Source: CAJCIW01 sp039798725 (GTDB lineage: Bacteria; Chlamydiota; Chlamydiia; Chlamydiales; Rhabdochlamydiaceae). From it: a DNA stretch of 64,000 nt. The stretch lies in the NCBI GenBank assembly GCA_039798725.1, contig JBDKFJ010000002.1, positions 160,923 to 224,922 on the forward strand, written 5' to 3'. The position numbers and the translations under genes were made by a program. Positions 18,290-25,681 of the stretch are shown here, piece by piece (position 1 is the first letter of the stretch; each line of letters begins with the position of its first letter). Below the pieces are notes generated by a model. The model was not told the DNA's origin and did no database searches. It saw nothing but the letters and a program-made list of their open reading frames with translations.

Positions 18290-19023
18290 CAAGATATAAG
18301 TTAGTGATTTCTTATCTGGGCACGGCCTATACCGGATGGCAAAAAACAGAGTGCGGAGGCAGTGTAGAAAATCAGCTAGAAAAAGCCCTTGAGACGATCT
18401 TACAACACGATGTCAAACTACAAGCTGCCAGCAGAACGGATCGGGGTGTACATGCAAAGGGGCAAGTGGTTGACTTTGCCACAGATGCTGCCCCTAAAAA
18501 CCTGATGTACCGACTCAACCAACTGCTCCCTCACGACATTGCCATTAAACACCTCGAAGAGGCTCCCCCTTCCTTTCATGCCACTATGGATGCAAAGGGA
18601 AAACGGTATACCTATGAGCTCGATCTAAACCCTGTACAACTGCCCATCTATCGCAAAACATCGTGGCATATCCCCTTTCCTCTTGACCTACAGCAAATGG
18701 AAAAGGGTGCACAAGCTCTTTTGGGCTGCCATGATTTTTCCGCCTTTTGCAATGAGCGCGCCTTATGGGATAGAAATCCTGTATGCTCTTTAACGGAGCT
18801 ATCTTTTTTACCAATCGAAGACAATCGTTTACAAATCACTTTGCAAGCCGATCATTTTCTATACAAAATGGCTCGCAACCTTGTGGGGACATTAGTCTAT
18901 GTTGGCTGTGGAAAGATCCCAGCAGAAGAATTACCCTCATTGCTTGGCAAAAAACAGCGAACCGCTATCGGCATGACAGCGCCAGCTCACGGCTTAACCC
19001 TTGTCTTAGTAAAATACACATAA
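18286..19023 (+). CDS. truA: tRNA pseudouridine(38-40) synthase TruA
   Basis: The 245-residue enzyme isomerises uridines 38-40 in the anticodon arm. The catalytic Asp lies in ASRTDRGVHAKGQV, and ISYLGTAYTGWQ at the N-terminus and FLYKMARNLVGTLVYVG near the C-terminus are family signatures. The ATG at 18286 overlaps the marC stop (ATGA); the frame is open further upstream but only inside marC. The 3' end overlaps the convergent Inc-like gene by 18 bp. Confidence 0.95.
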   Translation: MTRYKLVISYLGTAYTGWQKTECGGSVENQLEKALETILQHDVKLQAASRTDRGVHAKGQVVDFATDAAPKNLMYRLNQLLPHDIAIKHLEEAPPSFHATMDAKGKRYTYELDLNPVQLPIYRKTSWHIPFPLDLQQMEKGAQALLGCHDFSAFCNERALWDRNPVCSLTELSFLPIEDNRLQITLQADHFLYKMARNLVGTLVYVGCGKIPAEELPSLLGKKQRTAIGMTAPAHGLTLVLVKYT

Positions 19024-19971
19024 TCGACGCAAAAAATCGATAGGCATAAGAAAACAACGGGTGAACAAGTACATTGACTTGCCATTAAAGCGTACCGTGT
19101 AATCAAAGCAGAGCCTGCGAAGGGCTATTTTTCCCTTTTTATCAACTTCTGCCCCTATAATCGAGCGGCTAGCTCCTAAGACAGTGACCTGCTTCCCTAA
19201 GTTATAAAAAAGAGCTTCGGCAAAACTCAGCGACTTTGTCTTATGCTTTGGTTGCACCGCTGCCGTAGAACAGCTATCTAAAACAATTTGGGCATTGGCT
19301 GTAAAATGAAACCGTGGCCACTTCTTAGATATATCCGCTTTGATATACAAATCTCTCCCTAGCCACACCCCTTCTCTGCAGCCGTGTGCATTGATCCACA
19401 GATGCGAGATGTTCCGATGTCTATTAATGAGATCTGTTAACTGACTCTCTGTGCTAATTCTGGCTACAATGAGCTTTTTTCCCTTGGCCACTTGCAATAC
19501 CGCTTTATGAGAGCTCATATGCATAGTAGGGCTGCCGTCATCCTTCGGTAACACATAAATCACAATCTCTTTACCTTGACTCTTAGCTGCGCTGCGATTT
19601 AACCGAGCATCCCAAAAAACAGAAGAGAGCACCTGAATAAAAGAACAAATTAAACCAAATAACATGCATGTAATTCCCATGGCAATGAGAATGCCTGATA
19701 CGGGAAACAGAGGGGCAATAGTTAAGGACAAGATAACATAAAGAGCTCCTAAAAAAGTAAAACCGGCAACAAAAATGGCCAATAGATCGGATAGACTTCT
19801 TATCTTAATTAAAAAATCCTCACGAGAAGGAGCTGCGCATATCCAGGAATTTGCCCATTTATGAAATGATTCTGAAACAGTAGAAGGCAATGGAAACAGG
19901 GTCTTAGCACTTTCTTTCAAGCGACCAGTAGGAACACTAAAACCTCCCAGAAATCCTATTGAGCTTAACAT
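19006..19971 (-). CDS. Inc-like membrane protein with caspase-like (clan CD / DUF4347-like) domain
   Basis: The 321-residue protein has two parts. Residues ~63-117 form a 55-residue bilobed hydrophobic stretch of the kind that marks chlamydial inclusion membrane proteins. Residues ~133-300 look like a caspase-fold peptidase domain: a hydrophobic strand ending in His-Gly (LWINAHGCREGVWLG, His 196), then a second strand ending in Cys (AQIVLDSCSTA, Cys 234), followed by a helix (SFAEALFYNLG) and strand (QVTVLGASRSIIG). This order and spacing match clan CD proteases, CHAT and DUF4347 domains. No signal peptide is seen. The placement in the inclusion membrane with a cytosol-facing protease is inference. 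Alternatives are a pseudoprotease or a non-Inc membrane protein. Confidence 0.7.
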   Translation of the reverse strand: MLSSIGFLGGFSVPTGRLKESAKTLFPLPSTVSESFHKWANSWICAAPSREDFLIKIRSLSDLLAIFVAGFTFLGALYVILSLTIAPLFPVSGILIAMGITCMLFGLICSFIQVLSSVFWDARLNRSAAKSQGKEIVIYVLPKDDGSPTMHMSSHKAVLQVAKGKKLIVARISTESQLTDLINRHRNISHLWINAHGCREGVWLGRDLYIKADISKKWPRFHFTANAQIVLDSCSTAAVQPKHKTKSLSFAEALFYNLGKQVTVLGASRSIIGAEVDKKGKIALRRLCFDYTVRFNGKSMYLFTRCFLMPIDFLRRLCVFY

Positions 19972-20166
19972 TCACTGCTCCTAATAATTACACTATTATA
20001 ACAATAAAATACACTTATTTTAAATAAACAAATAATATTTTAATTATTTTAAATAAATTTATTTTTTACAACTTTACAATCTATTCTAAAAATGAATCTA
20101 AAAAAGTAGAGTAAATATAAGCAATATGATTTGCTAGGGGCTACTTTTTATATTTAGGGAATATCA
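19972..20166. other. AT-rich intergenic region between divergent accessory genes
   Basis: About 195 bases, visibly richer in A and T than the surroundings, with runs of TTATTTTAAATAAA-like repeats. It must hold promoters for the two diverging genes but no single -35/-10 pair stands out. A ribosome site TTTAGGGA precedes the ATG at 20167. Confidence 0.6.
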
Positions 20167-21357
20167 ATGACATCCCCACTTTCTCGTAGCCCATTGAACA
20201 AAGAATTAATAACATCTCCGCTTTCTAATAGTCCATCAACATTGGAATTAGAGGAAATTTGGCGATCACAAGTCACCCTTGAACAGATCAGCAATACTTG
20301 TGGTAACATCAATAAAATGAGAATGTTACTGCAAGGCAACCTTACAACTTTGAAAAACCTATTAGAGGCTGCTGAAAAAAAAGGTGATGCTATTGTTCGG
20401 ATCCAACTTTCTCATGCCTTCTTGGGAATGAAATGGGGTAATGACAGCTTAAAAAATTTCTCTATTTTGAAGGTTGAAGATTTAGAGGAGTTTGATTATT
20501 ACCCGGGCAAAGGCAATTATTTTAATTCGGAAGTTGAAAGCCAAAATATGAACTGGCGGCAGACTTTTATAACCGCCGCTAAGCTGGGTTATCTTCCGGC
20601 GGTTCTAGAACTCAAATACAATGAGTGGCCGGAAGATTCCTATGCAACCTATGGATTTGCAGTCGCATTGCAATCTTTTGTTGGCAAAGGAAACAAAATG
20701 CTAGATTACTATTTTGGTCTGGCACTAAAAAATGGATCTCAGATTGGTTCTCCATTGTATTATGAAGGGATGCGCTGGATGCATCAATCGCATGGTATTT
20801 GTGTCAAATATCCAGAAAACAACCAACCTTTTGAAGAATTTATCAGAGGTTACCAATCTCCCGATTACATGAATTGTGATCACCGTCTAGATGGTTTATA
20901 CCATTTAGGAAAGAAAGTTATCCTTGCTCCTTCAAAGATAGTTTGGGAAACCTTTGTACGAGAGAAGCTTGCAAATGTGCAGTGTGCTCCACCCGAATCT
21001 CATTGTGTAAAATATGATGGAAAAGAGATTTGTCGCCTATTAAATGAGAACACAATAGCTTTTAATAGAATGCATGCGTTTGTAGATTCTACTACTGAAG
21101 GTACAGATTTTGAATGTCCGGGTGGTCAAATAAGACATGGTTTCTGGATTGTGTCTTTTGTAGTATATGAAAATCGTAGAGAGATTGGTCGCATATCAGT
21201 GCAGCACAACAACTTAAAAATTCATGAAACATTTAAAAATACAAGACTACAGCCTGTAATTAATTTTATTGAAAATGTAATGACTCGAACAGGTTCTCCT
21301 AAATCGACCGTCTTCTGGCTAAATCATATAAAAGACCTCTTTCGAAATTCCATTTGA
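20167..21357 (+). CDS. Hypothetical protein, candidate secreted effector
   Basis: I do not recognise this 396-residue protein. It is lower in GC than its neighbours and flanked by an AT-rich upstream region and a palindromic repeat downstream, which suggests acquired DNA. The N-terminus contains an imperfect duplicated unit (TSPLSRSPLNKEL and TSPLSNSPSTLEL) that is Ser/Pro-rich and unstructured, compatible with a type III secretion signal. Parts of the middle (ITAAKLGYLPAVLELKY, YYFGLALKNGSQIGSPLYY) have Sel1/TPR-like helical spacing. There is no membrane segment. The last codons (KDLFRNSI) are supplied by the left arm of the palindrome, so the natural C-terminus may have been altered by insertion. 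Confidence 0.65.
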   Translation: MTSPLSRSPLNKELITSPLSNSPSTLELEEIWRSQVTLEQISNTCGNINKMRMLLQGNLTTLKNLLEAAEKKGDAIVRIQLSHAFLGMKWGNDSLKNFSILKVEDLEEFDYYPGKGNYFNSEVESQNMNWRQTFITAAKLGYLPAVLELKYNEWPEDSYATYGFAVALQSFVGKGNKMLDYYFGLALKNGSQIGSPLYYEGMRWMHQSHGICVKYPENNQPFEEFIRGYQSPDYMNCDHRLDGLYHLGKKVILAPSKIVWETFVREKLANVQCAPPESHCVKYDGKEICRLLNENTIAFNRMHAFVDSTTEGTDFECPGGQIRHGFWIVSFVVYENRREIGRISVQHNNLKIHETFKNTRLQPVINFIENVMTRTGSPKSTVFWLNHIKDLFRNSI

Positions 21358-21433
21358 TTGTGAAAATTTTTCCAAAAAATCTGCTCAAAAATAGCTAATT
21401 TTTTCCAATCAAAGCAAATTTTGAAAGAGGTCT
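21333..21433. repeat. MITE-like palindromic element, 101 bp
   Basis: Two 28-bp arms (21333-21360 and 21406-21433) are inverted copies: the outer 17 bases, AGACCTCTTTC(G/A)AAATT, differ at one position, then three mismatched bases, then TTTGATTG/CAATCAAA. Complementarity continues weakly into the AT-rich centre. It contains no gene. The form is that of a non-autonomous terminal-inverted-repeat element. Its left arm encodes the end of the preceding gene, and it ends 8 bp before the stop of the next, convergent gene. Confidence 0.75.
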
Positions 21434-21441
21434 AAAGTGGG

Positions 21442-22236
21442 CTACAAGCGGGTTTTGCCAAACGGCACAAGAGAAGAGACAAGATCTTCAAGAGAGCTGA
21501 CGGTCGCCCCTAATTCCTCACACTCTCTAGAAAGTTGCTCCATGCTTTGCACAGAAAAATCCAAAAGAAGCTCTTCTTTTTCTTTTTCGAGTAAATAGTT
21601 CTTGTTTTCTGCTAACAAGAGCTGATGCTCGAGCTCTCCTAGCCTATCTGCCTGTTTTTCATGCTCTTGCTGCAAAGTGGCAAGGGCGTGTTGATACTCT
21701 GCAAGATACTCTGGATTCTCTTTTGTTGTTTCTAGCTCTGTGTCCGCATAAAGCTGAGATTGCAGAGCCGTATATTCTGCCTGGAGGCGCTTTAGCGCCT
21801 CTTTCTTTTCTTCTAGCGCCATACTTTGCGCTTTTAATTCTATTTCTAGTTGGGCGGCTTTAGATTGGTAGTTGAGACACACTTTTTTCAGATCTGCAAA
21901 TTCGCGATCAAAAGCATCTACTTTTTCTTGGTACTTTTCCCTTTCTTCTTTTTGTAGCATCTTATCTAGGTAGATCAAAATATAAGAGAGAATAAGAGTT
22001 GAGGCAAAGAGGCAAGAGAATAGAAGATCTTCTTGCTTGAAAAAACTAAAGATCAGCAAAGCAGAACAAAGAACCAAAGAGCCAAGCAGTCCTTTCATTC
22101 CCCCTTGACTTAAAGAGAGGTAACCAACCAAAGGGACTATACTAAATAGAGGTGTATCTCGAAAGCACAAGACGGAAAGAGAGAGAAGAAGGCAAAAGAA
22201 TCCCCAACCTCTGCTTCTAATCGGCACGTCTTTCAT
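21442..22236 (-). CDS. Membrane protein with long coiled coil
   Basis: The 264-residue protein starts with about three hydrophobic helices (GFFCLLLSLSVLCF, LFSIVPLVGYLSL, LLGSLVLCSALLIFSF, LFASTLILSYILIYL) and then has ~140 residues of charged heptad-rich sequence (DFADLKK through EKEKEELLLDF) predicted to be a coiled coil. I use the ATG at 22236, which overlaps the peptidase stop in ATGA and follows AGGAGG, rather than an upstream ATG that lies inside the peptidase gene. The organisation fits Inc or Inc-like chlamydial membrane proteins, where coiled coils mediate host interactions, but function is unknown. Confidence 0.75.
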   Translation of the reverse strand: MKDVPIRSRGWGFFCLLLSLSVLCFRDTPLFSIVPLVGYLSLSQGGMKGLLGSLVLCSALLIFSFFKQEDLLFSCLFASTLILSYILIYLDKMLQKEEREKYQEKVDAFDREFADLKKVCLNYQSKAAQLEIELKAQSMALEEKKEALKRLQAEYTALQSQLYADTELETTKENPEYLAEYQHALATLQQEHEKQADRLGELEHQLLLAENKNYLLEKEKEELLLDFSVQSMEQLSRECEELGATVSSLEDLVSSLVPFGKTRL

Positions 22237-23579
22237 GCTCCTCCTAAACGGTTCAAAATAGTTGATATCACCAAAAAGCCCTTTTCGAATCGCTCCCAAT
22301 CAAAGTGCTCATTGGGAGCATGGATCCCATCTTCGGCAAGCCCCATGCCTATCAATGCGACATTTGCTCTACTGACCTCAGCGAGCTTTACAATAAGCGG
22401 AATCGAAGCGCCGCAAAACAGACAGCTGCAAGGGCAGCCAAAAACTTCTTCATAAGACATTGCCACAGTTTTCACAAGAGAAGAATCAATGTCACTGCGG
22501 TAGGCCACAGATCCTCCATAATCGATCACCTCCATTTTACAGCCTGGAGGAGCATTCGATATGAAGTAAGTTTTAATAAGAGAAAAAATCTTGGCAGGGT
22601 CTTGCCCAGGGACTAAGCGGCAAGAAAGTTTAGCAGAGGCTTTAGCCGGAATGATTGTCTTAAAACCCTCTCCTGTATACCCGCCTATCATCCCATTGAT
22701 TTCCAGAGTGGGTCTCACCCCACCTGTCTGCCCCACAGTATAACCTGACTCATAACAAAGAGCCCCGACCCCAAATTTCTTCTTATACAGATGTTCATTA
22801 AAGGGAAAATCTATCTCGGGCGGAGGTTCTACCCCATCATAAAAACCGTGAAGGGTGACCTGTCCCTTATCGTTCCAAAGGCCCGCAAGCAGTCCACTCA
22901 AAATCCGATTGGGATTGAGCGCAATGCCTCCATGCACTCCTGAATGCAAATCAGCCGCTGCATTTTGGCAAATGACCTCAAGACTCATAATGCCTCTGAC
23001 CCCGACTGTCACAGCCGGTGTATTCCTGTCCGGTATATCGACATCGACAATCAGTAGATGATCCGCTTCCAATGCTTGTTGATGATGCTGCAATACAGCC
23101 TCTGTCGCATGACTCCCCGATTCTTCCTCTCCTTCGATAAATACTTTGAGATTGAGATTTTTTTCTTTAGAGAGCTCCAGCCAGGCTCGGATAGCAGTCA
23201 AGGTATAAAAGCACTGTCCCTTGTTGTCTACAGCCCCTCTCGCGTAGATCTTTCCTTCCCTGACTGTCGGCTCAAATGGGGGGCTTTTCCAAAGCTCAAG
23301 TGGATCCACTGGCTGCACATCATAGTGATTATAGAGCAGCAAGGTCGGCCTACCCTCCCCTGCATAATAAGAGCCAAATACGATAGGAAACTTTTCAGTT
23401 TCCCAGAGCTCTACATCCAAACCTATTTTTAGTAAATAATCCCTTAAAAAATGGGCAGCTTCTATTGTTTGTTTTTTAAATTTCGGATCTGTTCCAACGC
23501 TAGGAATTTGCAAGAATTTAAAAAAATCGTTTTTAATGTCGTTGTGGTGTTTGTCATACCACTCTTTCCAATTGTGCAC
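22233..23579 (-). CDS. M20 family zinc metallopeptidase (dipeptidase, CNDP/ArgE-like)
   Basis: This 448-residue enzyme likely cleaves dipeptides or deacylates amino acids. The metal ligands are visible: His/Asp in LLLYNHYDVQPVDP, Asp in YARGAVDNKGQ, the catalytic Glu pair in EGEEESGSH, Asp in LIVDVDIPD, and a C-terminal His in EDGIHAPNEHF. A lid/dimerisation domain (about 190-310) is inserted, so the full-length architecture is intact. A 12-bp gap separates it from the small gene upstream, and it overlaps the downstream coiled-coil gene by 4 bp, so the three are probably one operon. Specific substrate unknown. Confidence 0.9.
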   Translation of the reverse strand: MHNWKEWYDKHHNDIKNDFFKFLQIPSVGTDPKFKKQTIEAAHFLRDYLLKIGLDVELWETEKFPIVFGSYYAGEGRPTLLLYNHYDVQPVDPLELWKSPPFEPTVREGKIYARGAVDNKGQCFYTLTAIRAWLELSKEKNLNLKVFIEGEEESGSHATEAVLQHHQQALEADHLLIVDVDIPDRNTPAVTVGVRGIMSLEVICQNAAADLHSGVHGGIALNPNRILSGLLAGLWNDKGQVTLHGFYDGVEPPPEIDFPFNEHLYKKKFGVGALCYESGYTVGQTGGVRPTLEINGMIGGYTGEGFKTIIPAKASAKLSCRLVPGQDPAKIFSLIKTYFISNAPPGCKMEVIDYGGSVAYRSDIDSSLVKTVAMSYEEVFGCPCSCLFCGASIPLIVKLAEVSRANVALIGMGLAEDGIHAPNEHFDWERFEKGFLVISTILNRLGGA

Positions 23580-23591
23580 TTACACTCTCCT

Positions 23592-23801
23592 TCAAGATTC
23601 ATCCTCAATGAACATCTGCGCACTTTCAATCATGTAGGCGGCAAGTGAGGCATCCCCATCATACATCATTTCTACTTCAATTTTTCCTTCCGCACTAGCA
23701 TTGCCACATGTCATGAGCACAAAACAAGGATAACGCTCCGTCAAGATTTCCTTCAAATCCTGTCGCGAAATTTTCAGTTTCCAATCCTCACATTTTTCCA
23801 T
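23592..23801 (-). CDS. Small hypothetical protein
   Basis: A 69-residue acidic protein (starts MEKCEDWKLKISR) with no signal or membrane segment. It lies 12 bp upstream of the M20 peptidase and probably heads that operon. The length of continuous, in-register sequence between htpX and the peptidase supports a real gene, but I cannot assign a family. Confidence 0.6.
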   Translation of the reverse strand: MEKCEDWKLKISRQDLKEILTERYPCFVLMTCGNASAEGKIEVEMMYDGDASLAAYMIESAQMFIEDES

Positions 23802-23887
23802 CTCTTAACCTCATCAAAGTTGAAACACTAAATTATTTTTTAATTATCCGCCAGAACTTCTAGTAGACATCTCATATCGGTCAATTA

Positions 23888-23917
23888 TTGACTACAAAAA
23901 GTTGCTTCAGCGATAAT
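23888..23917 (+). promoter_or_regulatory. Candidate sigma-70 type promoter for htpX
   Basis: TTGACT and GATAAT are 18 bp apart, one of the best matches to the vegetative consensus in the window. Predicted start near 23925, followed by AGAGGAGA and the htpX ATG at 23943. Confidence 0.65.
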
Positions 23918-23942
23918 TCCCTATTTCAAGAGGAGAAAAGTT

Positions 23943-24851
23943 ATGATGATGGTAAGACGCATTGCACTGTTCTTGGCTGTAAATATCTTGGTCGTTGTCA
24001 CTCTTTCCATTGTGCTCAACTTATTTCACGTACAGCCCTTTTTGCAAAGTTATGGGCTCGACATGAGATCGCTTATGCTCTTCTGCTTTATTTGGGGAAT
24101 GGGGGGCGCTGTAATTTCCCTTTTTCTGTCCAAACCTATGGCCAAGTGGATTATGGGCGTGCGCTTGATCGATCCTTCTACTGACAAAGCTTCTGAACAA
24201 CAGTTGCTGCGAGTAGTCTCTTACCTTGCAAAAAAGGCGGGTCTTTCTAAAATTCCGGATGTGGGAATCTTCTCTTCTAATGAACCTAATGCATTTGCCA
24301 CAGGAGCTACCAAACGCAATAGCCTAGTTGCCGTTTCGTCAGGGCTTCTCAATAGAATGTCTCCTGAAGAAGTGGAAGGTGTGATTGCTCATGAGCTTGC
24401 CCACATTGCAAACGGAGACATGGTCACAATGACTCTTTTGCAGGGTGTTGTGAATGCTTTTGTGATGTTTCTGGCCAGAATTCTGGCCTATGCCGCCTCC
24501 GGTCTTGGCAAGTCGCGCAATGAGGGGTCTTCCGGATCGTATGGCTCCTACATGCTGTTTGTTCTATTATTTGAAGTGGTTTTTATGGTGCTTGGGTCGC
24601 TTGTTGTTTGCGCCTACTCACGCTTCCGAGAATTCCGCGCAGATAAGGGAGGCGCAGCAATTGCCGGCAAAGAAAAGATGATATCGGCTCTTGAATCTTT
24701 ACAAAGAATGAAACAGATTCACGATCCAGCTCTTGATAAGCCCTCGATGGCCGCATTCCAGATCTCTTCCCATAAAAAGGGAGGATGGCTGCATCTTTTT
24801 GCAACACATCCCCCACTCGAGGAAAGAATCCGCAAACTCCAACAAGGATAA
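23943..24851 (+). CDS. htpX: Membrane zinc metalloprotease HtpX
   Basis: M48 family protease that degrades misfolded inner-membrane proteins under stress. The 302-residue protein has N-terminal helices (ALFLAVNILVVVTLSIVLNL and LMLFCFIWGMGGAVISLFL), the zinc-binding HELAHIANGD motif in the middle, two more helices and the C-terminal family block HPPLEERIRKL. A Glu ligand is expected in the FREFRADKGGA segment. Start ATG at 23943 follows AGAGGAGA; two further Met codons follow directly. It converges head-on with the next gene with no spacer. Confidence 0.95.
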   Translation: MMMVRRIALFLAVNILVVVTLSIVLNLFHVQPFLQSYGLDMRSLMLFCFIWGMGGAVISLFLSKPMAKWIMGVRLIDPSTDKASEQQLLRVVSYLAKKAGLSKIPDVGIFSSNEPNAFATGATKRNSLVAVSSGLLNRMSPEEVEGVIAHELAHIANGDMVTMTLLQGVVNAFVMFLARILAYAASGLGKSRNEGSSGSYGSYMLFVLLFEVVFMVLGSLVVCAYSRFREFRADKGGAAIAGKEKMISALESLQRMKQIHDPALDKPSMAAFQISSHKKGGWLHLFATHPPLEERIRKLQQG

Positions 24852-25538
24852 CTACTTCCAATACTCTTGAGCGGAATCTGCCACTGCCTGTTCCAGGGCC
24901 GGGTTGGCTTTTGGCAGCTTCTTTAAAAGAGTCTGCGTCCACTCTACATACTTGTCTTTTTGTTCCTTCGACCACCCTTTAGGAGGCGCTTGCTTTAACT
25001 CTTTGAGATTGTACAAAAGGTTGGCAAGTTGAATCTCTACAATAACCGGATCTTCTTTTGAAGCGTGACTGATTAGATCTTGCTGTTTTTTTTCTTTTGC
25101 TGAAATGGGATATTCTCCAAGCTCCTTTACAAGAGCTGCCACTTGAGGTCCAAATTCTGCTTCGATCTGTTTGAGCGTATTTGCATCTCCTTTGCGCATC
25201 GTATCATGCAAGATGGCTGCGACAAGAGCCTGACTATCATATACTCCTCCGACAGCGACAAGATCATATGTCACATCAATTGGATAGCACAGGTAAGGTA
25301 CTGTATTTTTGTCTTTGCGTTTGTCTCCTACATGCATTTTACTTGCAAAGGCAATCGCTTGATCAATTGTTTTCATCTCTTCTTTTGAGACCTTGCCTTC
25401 AAGCGCCCCTACCATACGATCGTAGGACGCAAGAACGGCTGAATCATTGCCAAGCTGCTCTCTTACGCCATCTGCATATCCTATCCCTAAGAAGAGTATT
25501 CCCCCGATCGCACATAATATTTTTTTTAAAAAATTCAT
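24852..25538 (-). CDS. Exported, degenerate RelA/SpoT-type HD (MESH1-like) protein
   Basis: The protein resembles small alarmone/NADPH hydrolases of the MESH1 type: KMHVGDKRKDKNTVPYL, AAILHD, a QLANLLYNLKEL block and PPKGWSKEQKDKYVEW are in the same order as in MESH1. From the ATG at 25538 it has a signal peptide (MNFLKKILCAIGGILFLGIG), so the product should be exported. The metal-ligand Asp of the ADKLYN block is Asn here, the catalytic Glu-Asp pair after HDT is replaced (HDTMRKGD), and the PYxxHP block reads PYLCYP. These changes argue for a non-hydrolytic role. An upstream ATG at 25571 would add 11 residues. Confidence 0.75.
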   Translation of the reverse strand: MNFLKKILCAIGGILFLGIGYADGVREQLGNDSAVLASYDRMVGALEGKVSKEEMKTIDQAIAFASKMHVGDKRKDKNTVPYLCYPIDVTYDLVAVGGVYDSQALVAAILHDTMRKGDANTLKQIEAEFGPQVAALVKELGEYPISAKEKKQQDLISHASKEDPVIVEIQLANLLYNLKELKQAPPKGWSKEQKDKYVEWTQTLLKKLPKANPALEQAVADSAQEYWK

Positions 25539-25681
25539 CTTCCACCTTTGGTATAATGCCGTTTTAAACAACTAAATATTAAAAACATCGATTTAATTCC
25601 ACTCTAACAAAGAAATGTTTCCCATTATTTTATAACATTCTTTGTTAAAAGACAGCTAAAACATTTTATTTACATTAAATT

